Shown here piece by piece: positions 1-7,300 of a DNA stretch of 15,773 nt. The stretch's first letter is position 1. Every line of letters begins with the position of its first letter. Position numbers and translations under genes: made by a program. Under the pieces are notes generated by a model that ran no database searches, was not told the origin of the DNA, and worked only from the letters and a program-made list of their open reading frames with translations. This DNA comes from JBLHKE01 sp047619485 (GTDB lineage: Bacteria; Verrucomicrobiota; Verrucomicrobiia; Verrucomicrobiales; DEV007): positions 1-15,773 of the forward strand of contig JBLHKE010000089.1 in NCBI GenBank assembly GCA_047619485.1, read 5' to 3'.

Positions 1-235
1 CCGTATGGTGCCAAAAGTCAGCCGAATCTGTAAACACAGGCGTTTTAGGCCAACACAACCGGCTCATCAACCGACCTCGCGAAGGCGGTTTCCGGGCTTT
101 CCGGTGCCTCCTTTTGCGCTTCGTCACCGCCCCGGGGCGCAAATACTGCGACTCCGGCAGGGCGCAAGGAACCGGCCGGGAGGCACTTGCGAGCGTCGCG
201 TGCTGCGTATACCAATCATGAATCCCGTAAGGTCA
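1..235 (+). repeat. Dispersed intergenic repeat, copy 1
   Basis: First of three diverged copies of a repeat that starts CCGTATGGTGCCAAAAGTCA and ends near a 'TACCAATC(A/G)TGAATCC' block at about 208-227. Copies 2 (1906-2150, same strand) and 3 (2176-2389, opposite strand) share the opening 20 or so bases almost exactly. They also share 'TTTTGCGCTTC'-like and 'GGCCGGGAGGCACTTGCGAGCG'-like inner blocks, the latter strongest between copies 1 and 2. The sequence before the opening motif differs at copies 2 and 3, so the left boundary probably lies within a base or two of the window start. An ORF beginning M-V-P-K-V-S-R can be read here, but small indels put the three copies out of frame with one another, so I treat the repeat as non-coding. 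The family is not one I recognise. Confidence 0.8.
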
Positions 236-530
236 AAATACTCGGACGAGGGTCTTACTCTTTGAAATCAACATCGATCTTAGAGAGGATCGACAGGATT
301 TGGATCGAGATGAAACCTCTTCTGCGAGGAGGAAGCTGGTGAGCTGCCCAGATGGGAGGAACGATAGAGTTGAACTGGGTTCGGGATACACCGATCCCCC
401 ACCCTGCTCCCCCGGATCGGCCATCGGTCGCAAGCCTGATCATCAGCAGCGCCGCTGTAGGCAGCGGCTCAACTCAGGCGTTCTGCAAAAGAAGCTCTAA
501 GAATACTGAACTCCATGCGTATAGTAACTC
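236..530. other. Intergenic region, no supported gene
   Basis: This stretch lies between repeat copy 1 and the secreted-protein gene. The short ORFs in it, on both strands, overlap one another and have no signal peptide, motif or family resemblance that I can see. No tRNA fold and no convincing -35/-10 pair was found. The promoter and 5' leader of the downstream gene must lie here if that gene is transcribed on its own. Confidence 0.5.
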
Positions 531-1763
531 ATGACAACCCTGAAATCTTCGATTGTAATTTTAGTTCTCGCCATCATTTGCGCCCCACTCTATGCCGACC
601 GGGGTCTCGATGGAAAGAAGGCTCAGAAACGGGAGGTCCGTCAGTCCATGCTTGGATTCCGGAACACACTGCTGTTTTATACATTCAAGGATCAGCAAGC
701 GATCCTGACTCTGTCGATCGGCAACAAGGATCAAACCTTTCCCGTCACAGGCAAAGTCTACCTATTTGATGACGTGACCACTGAGGAAGGCCTGAAAAAG
801 TGGATCAATAACCAGCACTCCGACGGACTCTTTCCCGACATCCCCAAGCCAGTATTTACCGCAAATCTCCCTAAGGGATCTTGCGCAGTCACCTCCCACA
901 AACAAACGGGCACCGACAAGAATGCCACCGGCCAGGCAACGTTCAAAAACTACGCGGTAAAGTTGTCTATAAAGGCGCATGCCATCGACAAGAAATTCAA
1001 AATATTCGCTTTTACCGATACCGCCCGGGTTCACGTCAAAAATATCCCGGCTCACGCCGAAAAGCTGAAAGCCGCCGAGCCCAAAGCCGCGCCGGATCTT
1101 GTCTCGCCCGGCGCGCCCAAAGGCAAAAAACTCCTCAGTGAGGTCAGATTTCCCGACGCCAAATCCCTCCGCGCCTTCGCATTTACCGACCCCTCCGCAT
1201 GGCGTTGGGGATTCGCGGACGATGCCCGTTACATCGAGCATTTCAAGATGAGCGACTACAAATACCCCGTCCGCTCACCCCACAATATCGCCCTCGTCAA
1301 AGACCAAAAATTCGGCAATGTCGCCATCGATTTCGAGGTCATGCAGACCGGGCGAAACTACGGCCATCGCGACCTCTGCTTCTTCTTCGGCTTCCAGGAT
1401 CCATCCCATTTCTACTATGTCCACATCGCCGCCGTCAGCGATCCTCACGCCCACAACATCATGCTCGTGAATGGGAAACCCCGCGTTTCCATCTCCGAAA
1501 CCTCTACCAAAGGACACGATTGGGGAAAGAGCAGTTGGCACAACATCCGGATCGTCCGCGATATCGAATCCGGGAAGATCGAGGTCTTCGCCAACGACAT
1601 GGCCACTCCCATCATGACCGCGACCGACAAAACATTCGGCGCCGGCTGGGCCGGATTCGGCAGCTTCGATGACACCGGACGCGTTCGCGCCATCCGTTTC
1701 TACGGCGAGGACAAAGACATGACAGCCGAAAAAGTCCCCTTCTTCAAAAAGCACGGCGAATAA
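531..1763 (+). CDS. Secreted two-domain protein with C-terminal LamG/DUF1080-like domain
   Basis: A 410-residue exported protein. Residues 1-22 form a clear signal peptide (MTTLK, then a hydrophobic core, ending A-P-L-Y-A before D23). Residues about 25-180 are a beta-rich region that I do not recognise. A charged Ala/Pro/Lys linker (about 183-200) leads to a domain at about 200-400. This has the hallmarks of the concanavalin-like fold found in 3-keto-disaccharide hydrolase (DUF1080)-type proteins of Verrucomicrobia and Planctomycetes: HRDLCFFFGFQDP, SSWHNIRIVRD and GFGSFDDTGR near residues 280-382. Such domains usually bind or cleave sugars; no catalytic assignment can be made here. The ATG at 531 is chosen because the signal peptide begins directly at it. 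No good Shine-Dalgarno precedes it. The gene stands alone on this strand, flanked by direct copies of the intergenic repeat. It could be a carbohydrate-binding rather than an enzymatic protein. Confidence 0.85.
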   Translation: MTTLKSSIVILVLAIICAPLYADRGLDGKKAQKREVRQSMLGFRNTLLFYTFKDQQAILTLSIGNKDQTFPVTGKVYLFDDVTTEEGLKKWINNQHSDGLFPDIPKPVFTANLPKGSCAVTSHKQTGTDKNATGQATFKNYAVKLSIKAHAIDKKFKIFAFTDTARVHVKNIPAHAEKLKAAEPKAAPDLVSPGAPKGKKLLSEVRFPDAKSLRAFAFTDPSAWRWGFADDARYIEHFKMSDYKYPVRSPHNIALVKDQKFGNVAIDFEVMQTGRNYGHRDLCFFFGFQDPSHFYYVHIAAVSDPHAHNIMLVNGKPRVSISETSTKGHDWGKSSWHNIRIVRDIESGKIEVFANDMATPIMTATDKTFGAGWAGFGSFDDTGRVRAIRFYGEDKDMTAEKVPFFKKHGE

Positions 1764-1871
1764 GGGGAAAAGTCGCCCGATTGGGTGCCGGACGTGGTGC
1801 AGGAGTGGCGCGAACCCAGCCACCGCGAGTTCCGCCCCCGCAACCTGTGGAGCCTCTTCAACACTTCGTAG
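1764..1871 (+). pseudogene. C-terminal remnant resembling a DUF932 (phage/plasmid-like) protein
   Basis: Directly after the TAA of the preceding gene, and in the same frame, 35 codons read a protein-like sequence containing EWREPSHREFRPRNLWSLFN, followed by T-S and TAG. From memory, the pattern 'WR.P.H..F.PR..WSLFNA.TE' resembles the C-terminus of DUF932-family proteins, which in intact members continues for several residues after SLFN. Here the similarity stops at SLFN, where an IS-end-like sequence (GTAGTGTCC) begins. The likely story is a decayed gene of which only this tail remains, cut at both ends. The in-frame placement after the upstream stop may be chance. An alternative is a C-terminal extension of the upstream gene separated by a nonsense codon, but the composition does not resemble that protein. 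Confidence 0.4.
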
Positions 1872-1889
1872 TGTCCCAAAATTCGGACA
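1872..1889. repeat. Imperfect 18-bp palindrome, possible IS end
   Basis: The sequence TGTCCCAAAATTCGGACA has matching 5-bp arms (TGTCC / GGACA) around an A/T core and is largely self-complementary. The preceding bases give CGTAGTGTCC, which recurs at 15112-15121 next to the transposase gene at the right of the window. It may be a residual insertion-sequence end or an operator-like palindrome. Confidence 0.4.
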
Positions 1890-1905
1890 ATGCTCAAGCC
1901 GCCCT

Positions 1906-2150
1906 CCCGTATGGTGCCAAAAGTCAGCCGCTCCCGAAAACACCTATGTTCCAGCGCGAACCGACAGGTTCAGGCTGTGGATCTCAGCCGATCTCACGAA
2001 GCGGTATTCCCGGGCTTTCGTGCACTCCCTTGCGCTTCGCCGCCACCCCGGGAAGCAAATACCGCGACTTCGGTAGAGCGCAAGGACCCGGCCGGGAGAC
2101 ATTTGTGAGCGTCGCGTGCGGCGTGTACCAATCGTGAATCCGTATTTGCA
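1906..2150 (+). repeat. Dispersed intergenic repeat, copy 2
   Basis: This copy opens with the same bases as copy 1 (CCGTATGGTGCCAAAAGTCA) and aligns with it, with substitutions and small indels, to the end block with ACCAATCGTGAATCC (2128-2142). The best-conserved part is the right half, about 2030-2142, where GCAAATAC, GCGCAAGGA and CGGCCGGGAG blocks recur in the same order. Copies 1 and 2 are direct repeats flanking the secreted-protein gene. Copy 2 faces copy 3 head-on, with a hairpin at the junction. Confidence 0.8.
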
Positions 2151-2189
2151 GGGGTGCATGATTGGCAGCTAAAAACATGCACCCCGCAA
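2146..2189. repeat. Strong inverted repeat between repeat copies 2 and 3
   Basis: The left arm TTGC(A)GGGGTGCATG (2146-2160) pairs with the right arm CATGCACCCCGCAA (2176-2189). That gives 14 base pairs with one bulged A and a 15-base loop. No T-run follows on the plus strand, so it is not a standard intrinsic terminator. The right arm is the terminal part of inverted copy 3. The left arm matches it although copy 2 is otherwise diverged, so the hairpin marks the symmetric junction of the two copies. Confidence 0.75.
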
Positions 2190-2389
2190 GCGCCTCCGGG
2201 CTCAATGGATTGCGCTTTCTGGGGCAGTTGATACCGGCGCCGTCGGGAGAGCAGGAAGCGCAAAAGAAAGCAAGGAGAACGCTAGAAAATCGCCTTCGCA
2301 AGGACGGTTGATGTCGAGAATCTGAACCAGTTGTCTTGGCCTGAATAGGCTATTTTCACAGGCTCGACTGACTTTTGGCAGCATACGGG
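2176..2389 (-). repeat. Dispersed intergenic repeat, copy 3 (inverted)
   Basis: Read on the minus strand from 2389, this copy opens CCGTATGCTGCCAAAAGTCA. It follows copy 1 through the GGCCAA(G/C)ACAAC, ATCAACCG, CGAAGGCG and CTTTTGCGCTTC blocks. It is more diverged toward its far end, where it becomes the right arm of the hairpin at 2146-2189. It carries about ten extra bases in the middle compared with copy 1. Confidence 0.75.
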
Positions 2390-2693
2390 GAACAGTTCAA
2401 GGGCATGCTGCGGGTGTTCCCCTTAACCCCTGCACGCATTGTGCACTCCAGAATGTAACGAACCCACAACCCTGAGGAACCGGATGCGTCAATCGCGCTC
2501 GTCCGGCCTGCGGGTCGGGCGACCCTATCCCGGAAGCAATCAGAGCCTGCGGCAGCCTGAAAAGAGAAGGAAAAGAGGACCAACGAGCAAGCAAAAATTG
2601 CGCAAATTGTCCATCGAGCTTCGAATCTTGCTTCCCCTACTACTTTCAGCCGAGTGCCGAAAACGCTTAGGCATCCATCCGCCGCATCGCGCC
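2390..2693. other. Intergenic region downstream of the minus-strand operon
   Basis: I see no supported gene here. The ORF that spans this region on the plus strand runs into the antisense of the PEP-CTERM gene and has no family features. A short hairpin TGCAC-GCATT-GTGCA lies at 2431-2445. No clear GC-rich hairpin with a T-run was found just downstream (minus strand) of the stop at 2694, so I could not place the operon terminator. Confidence 0.45.
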
Positions 2694-4319
2694 CTACGGA
2701 GCCATGAGCTGAAACCGGTAGAATTCGCGCTCCCCGGCTCCGACGGCATTCGTCGTCCGCAACAACAACCGCGCCGAGCTGTCCTCGACGACCTCGATGG
2801 TCGAGCCGCTGTCGTCCCAGTCCTGCAGATTGGAGCTCAGGGCGAGCACGTGTTCGATGTCAGCGCGACCGAAGCGTGGGAGGTCGAGCTGGCAGTAGAT
2901 CGAACCTGCGATCTCCACGAACGATAGCTCAGCCAACTGTGTGCTAGCCAGATCTCGTGGATTGGTTCCCGCCGCCAGTTCCTCGATGTTGTTCGCCCCA
3001 TCGTCGTCGGGATCGGCCGACCAACCGCTCACATCCGGATCCGCCAGCTCGGCGGTGCTAAAATGGCTCAATCTCCAAAATTCTGGATCCACCTTCGGCG
3101 CTTGGGCGGTGATGGAGGAGGTCATCATCTGAAAGCCCGCGCTGCCATCGGGGCTCACCGTGCCAACCACGGAGATCGTCCCCGGGGCATTGACCGAGAA
3201 TGTCTCTGGGAACCCTAGGCCCGCGGCGGCCGAAGACCAAACCCAGGCCGGGTTGGCTAGAAGTATCCACTCTCCGTTCGGATCAAAGCCCCAAAGGTAA
3301 GCGGGCGCGTCAATCGTAAACGGGGCGGCGTTGGTCGTCAGCTCGGCCGAACCGGTGAACCAGCCGGTGGTCGCGTTGTAGCCGACCCGGCCCAGGCTCT
3401 GCCAGTTTGCAGCCCAGTCGTCCGTGTTGGCAGCGCCCGGCGTGAACCCGGTCTCGAAGGCCCCCAGCTCGAACAAGAAGCCTTCCCCCATCGGCGAAGT
3501 CGCCCCGGCGCTAGTGACGTTGCTCGAAAACGGCGTCGAACGGAAATCGATCTGCAGGCCAGCCCGTGCCATCCCGAGGGGTGCCACGACCAACACTGCG
3601 ACGACCGCCGCACGCAGGGCTCCACTTTGCATCTGAACAGCTGCTCTCGCACTGCGACGGCGGCGCAGCATCCCCGCACCACCCGTTAGCATTAGCAAAA
3701 GGACGACGCTCGGTTCCGGCACCGGCTCTGGGAAACTGTGTGTCTGCAGTTCGAAGGTTCCTGGATCCGCAGTGAAATCGCCCGGCCCCTGCGTATCGTC
3801 CAGCCCGCCGAACACTGGGGCGGCAGCCTCCGAGACCCGCCACTCGGCCGGCAGCGCGGTCTGGTCGCCGACGTTGGGCACAGTCCAATCATCTCCATCC
3901 AATCCGTCGGCATCGGTGATCAACACCCACTCGGTGGTATCATCGACGGTGGCAGTCTGGTTGTAGATCCAAATGTATGCCTGCAGTCCAGAGTAGGTGT
4001 TGTCGGTCACCAGCCAGGCGCTGGAGAAAAAGTGCGCCAGCTCGTTGTAGGTCGCCGAGTCCAGCAATACCCAATTGGAAGACCAATCCTCAGGGTCGCT
4101 GACATCCGGATCGAAGCCGCCGGTGAACACGCCGAACGAGTAGGTATAGGTGGCGTCCAAGGCCAACCCGTCACTGTCGAAATTGACGACACCAGCGTTC
4201 GCCGCGTTGCCCCAGTTGACGGTCTGCCCGCGGGCCGGACTGAGCGCCACGAAGATCAGAATCAACCCGATCCCCACCGCTATCCGCAGCCCCACGTGTT
4301 TTTTGGTTTTGGTACTCAT
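2694..4319 (-). CDS. Fused PEP-CTERM protein: two secreted modules in one frame
   Basis: A 541-residue protein. The start at 4319 (MSTKTKK) is preferred over an in-frame ATG at 4391 because it begins a normal signal peptide (hydrophobic core, then SPARGQ) and leaves 16 bp after the upstream gene; the longer form would overlap that gene by 56 bp. Module 1 (about 32-195) ends in a textbook exosortase signal: VPEPS at 200-204, a hydrophobic stretch, then RRRR. There is no stop. Translation continues to M230, which opens a second signal peptide (MQSGALRAAVVAVLVVAPLG, ending A-R-A). Module 2 (about 254-400) is a paralogue of module 1: both share 'F..GF.P', 'DW..NW', 'YN', 'SA.L' and 'A(Y)(I/L)W....EW.L'. 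Residues about 405-541 hold the Verrucomicrobia-style 'SADPDDDGANNIEELAAGTNP' module and end YRFQLMAP without a second PEP-CTERM. The gene is probably co-transcribed with the giant gene upstream. The product is expected outside the inner membrane, at the cell surface or in extracellular matrix. It is either a genuine fusion or the result of a lost stop codon between two duplicated genes. Confidence 0.85.
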   Translation of the reverse strand: MSTKTKKHVGLRIAVGIGLILIFVALSPARGQTVNWGNAANAGVVNFDSDGLALDATYTYSFGVFTGGFDPDVSDPEDWSSNWVLLDSATYNELAHFFSSAWLVTDNTYSGLQAYIWIYNQTATVDDTTEWVLITDADGLDGDDWTVPNVGDQTALPAEWRVSEAAAPVFGGLDDTQGPGDFTADPGTFELQTHSFPEPVPEPSVVLLLMLTGGAGMLRRRRSARAAVQMQSGALRAAVVAVLVVAPLGMARAGLQIDFRSTPFSSNVTSAGATSPMGEGFLFELGAFETGFTPGAANTDDWAANWQSLGRVGYNATTGWFTGSAELTTNAAPFTIDAPAYLWGFDPNGEWILLANPAWVWSSAAAGLGFPETFSVNAPGTISVVGTVSPDGSAGFQMMTSSITAQAPKVDPEFWRLSHFSTAELADPDVSGWSADPDDDGANNIEELAAGTNPRDLASTQLAELSFVEIAGSIYCQLDLPRFGRADIEHVLALSSNLQDWDDSGSTIEVVEDSSARLLLRTTNAVGAGEREFYRFQLMAP

Positions 4320-4335
4320 TTGTTGCGGCGTTTTG

Positions 4336-7300
4336 TTAGGGAGAATCGGCGCTCCATGGCAGCGGCCAGACCCAGACGTCTGAGGCGTCACTGCGATCGT
4401 GGCCTTGCATCATGTCAATGAAGGCTCCTCGGCTGCGCCCGAACAGCGGGTCGGCATCAGAGTCGGCGAGCGCGCTATCGGTCTGGTCGGTCCAGTGATC
4501 GAGCCCGGCCCCGAGATAGAGCCTGAAGTAGGTGTGGTATCCGGTCGTTCCAGGTGCGGCATCGCCGTTCCAGAACATCAGCTGGTCTGCGACGAGCGGG
4601 TCGTTGCTGCCGTCGAACCAGTTCTTGCCAGCAATCGTGTCGCCCTGCACAGAATCGTCGCGCAGCATCTCCCGGCCCGCAGGGCTCTGCGCGAAGGGAT
4701 AGCCGGAGCCCACCAGATTGTAGCCGGTCTGCAGCGGGCAGGCGAAGGGCCACTCACGCACCACGCCGACCAAAACGAGATCAACATCGCCGCTCTTCGG
4801 GTGCAGGAAAAAGGCATCCGGTGCATCGACCACCGTCCCGCCGGCGTCGGAGAGCCCACCGTCGGCAACGTCAGTCCACTGCTTCGGCTGCGTGCCGCCG
4901 AGGTCGTACATCCAGTAGGTCGTCCAGCCCGCGCCGTCGAAGGCGAGGATGCGATCTCCGGCCGACGGGTCGTTGTTCGCCGCGAACAGCGCCGGCGGCG
5001 CGATCGAGTCGAGCGTGGCATGCGGCCGCAGCGCGAAGGGCGCGCCGCTGAGGTCGGGCACGGGAGACAGCGTGTCGCGCGAGCTCGCCCCCCCGAGCAC
5101 CACGGTGTCAGCGGCGACGGAGGCGACGTCGAAGCGGTGCCCGGCGAAGATCCCGGAAAGGATCTCGATGTAGTGGTCGCCGCTCCCTAGCAATGGCGTG
5201 CCCACTACTGTCAGCGTCAGCCTGTCACCGGAGATGGAGGAAGGCGTGCTGCTGAAGGCCTCCTTCGGCGCATAGGGGAAGCTGCAGGTCTCGCAGGACG
5301 CCGTGTTCGTCACCGTGTGCCAACCGAACACCTGCGTGTGGTGCGGGCTCGTCGAATCACCCGCGATCTCGACCCGGAGGCGGACAAAACCGACCGCACC
5401 GACGGTGGAGGGCAGGTCGGAGAAGGTCACCTTCTCGGCCACCACGGGGATGCCCGCGCTCGAGATATCGACCGTCGGCGAGGCGCCCTCCCAGTCCGTC
5501 CAGGCCGTCGGGTCGCCCAGAACCGTGGCCGTCTCCAGTGTATAGGTCACATCCGAAAGCCCGCCGCGACGGCGGAAGAAAATCGCGTCCACCGTGCCAC
5601 TGCCGGAGAACAGTTTACTACAGAACGGCTTCAGGTTGGAACCGCTGCCCGGCGGCAGGCACAGCGCGTACTCGAGCGCGTTGTCGTAGATGTCGCCGTC
5701 CGGGTTGTCGTCCGGCTCGTCTTGGCCGGCCAGTGCGCCCGCTTGCTCGGTCTGCCAGTCCGCGAAGGTATCGACCTTGTAGGGCGAATCCAAGAAGTCG
5801 TTGCCGGTCGAATCGATACCAGCCAACGCCACGGCAATCTCGTTGGCGCTGTTGGCGCCCGTCCCATCGCGGTCGCCGGTGCTACCGTGATCGGCTGGGT
5901 CCGTCTCGACCACGACGTAATCCCCCGCCACGACATTCGCGAAACCGTAGCTGCCGTCTCCGGCAGTGGTCGTTGTCGCCTGGGCGAAGCCGTCCGAGGG
6001 ATCGCCATCGCCATCCGGATCGGTCCACAGTGTCACCGTGACCCCTGCAATGCCCGCCTCGCCCGAGGCCTCCGCGATGTCGCCGTCGACATCGGCATCG
6101 AGAACCACCCGCCCCGTGATACCCGCGCTAAGCCCATCCTCGAAATCCTGATCGGCGAGCGCCACCCCGAGGGCCAGCGACGTGACGATATTGTCGGGGT
6201 TGCCGCCGTCGGCGTCGGCTAGGCTGGCGTAGCCCGCCGGGTTTGTTTCGACGATCTCGTAGATACCTGGCGCCAACTCGGTGAACGAGTAGTCGCCGGA
6301 TCCGTCCGTGGAGGTCACCTGCTGGGTGTCGTCCGAAGTGCCAATCACGCCGTCTGCCCCCGCGAAGGTCAAAGTGACGGTCACCGAGGCGAGCGCTGCC
6401 TCTCCACCCTCGGCGAGGCCGTCCCCATCACCAGCCACGACCGTTCCCGCAATCGATCCGAACACTTCCTCATAGCCGAAGTCCAGTTCCGTCGCGCCGC
6501 TGGTGATGTTGGTGAGTGATATCTCGTTGTCGCCATTCGGCGCCGGGCTATCGCGGTCTCCGGTCGGCGTGAACGCGTCCCCGGGGAGGGTTCCAGTCAG
6601 GACATTGAGCGTCACGTTGGCACCGTTCGGGATCCCAGTGAACGAGTAGCTGCCATCCGCGGCCGTCACGGTCGCGAACACCTGCTCGACATCACCGTCG
6701 CCATCCGCATCGATACCAGCAGTCACCCTCACGCCGGCTAGGCCGGGCTCGCCGCCATCCAGGATTCCGTCGCCGTTGCTGTCGTCGTTGAATACGGTAC
6801 CGCTCAGCGAATGGTTGGCCGCCACCGGCCCATAGCCAAAATCCATGTCCAAATCGGACCCGCCGAGCGATACGCTGGCCGTGCCCCGGCTGTCAGCCAT
6901 CGCGTCGGGATCGACGGTCGGCGTGGCGGAATAGCCCGAGGGAAGGGTGGTGGTATCGACCTCAACGACGTAGTTACCGTCGGCCAGCCCGGCGAACAAG
7001 TAGCCACCATCGGCGTCGGTGACTCTAGATGCCAATAAAGTCGTGCCATCTGAGGCGAACAACATCACCGTCACGCCGCCGATTCCCGACTCGCCCGCGC
7101 CCATGGATCCATCACCGTCGGCGTCGGCGAAGATCGTGTCCCCCACCGTGCCCGGGTTGTCGCGGCCAAAATCCAGATCTTCGATCTCGTCGCCGGCGCC
7201 CGCTGTCACATTGTAGCTCGATGTCGTCGTCAGCTGTGTGAGGATGACGGGGATGGCACCGTCGTCGGGGTCGTAGCTGACCGTGTAGACGCCGGGAGCG

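Noticed and set aside
5..265. Small protein beginning MVPKVSR in the repeat
   Set aside because: The other two repeat copies lose the frame through indels soon after this motif, which indicates DNA-level rather than protein-level conservation.
336..430. tRNA-like GGTTCGGGAT segment
   Set aside because: No acceptor stem or anticodon arm could be paired around it.
2439..2927. Plus-strand ORF of 162 codons
   Set aside because: Its second half is the antisense of the PEP-CTERM gene and its first half lacks a signal or family resemblance, so it is likely a chance ORF.
4320..4391. Upstream in-frame ATG (4391) as start of the PEP-CTERM protein
   Set aside because: The extra 24 residues are polar, would precede a good signal peptide, and would overlap the upstream gene by 56 bp. 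The start at 4319 fits better.
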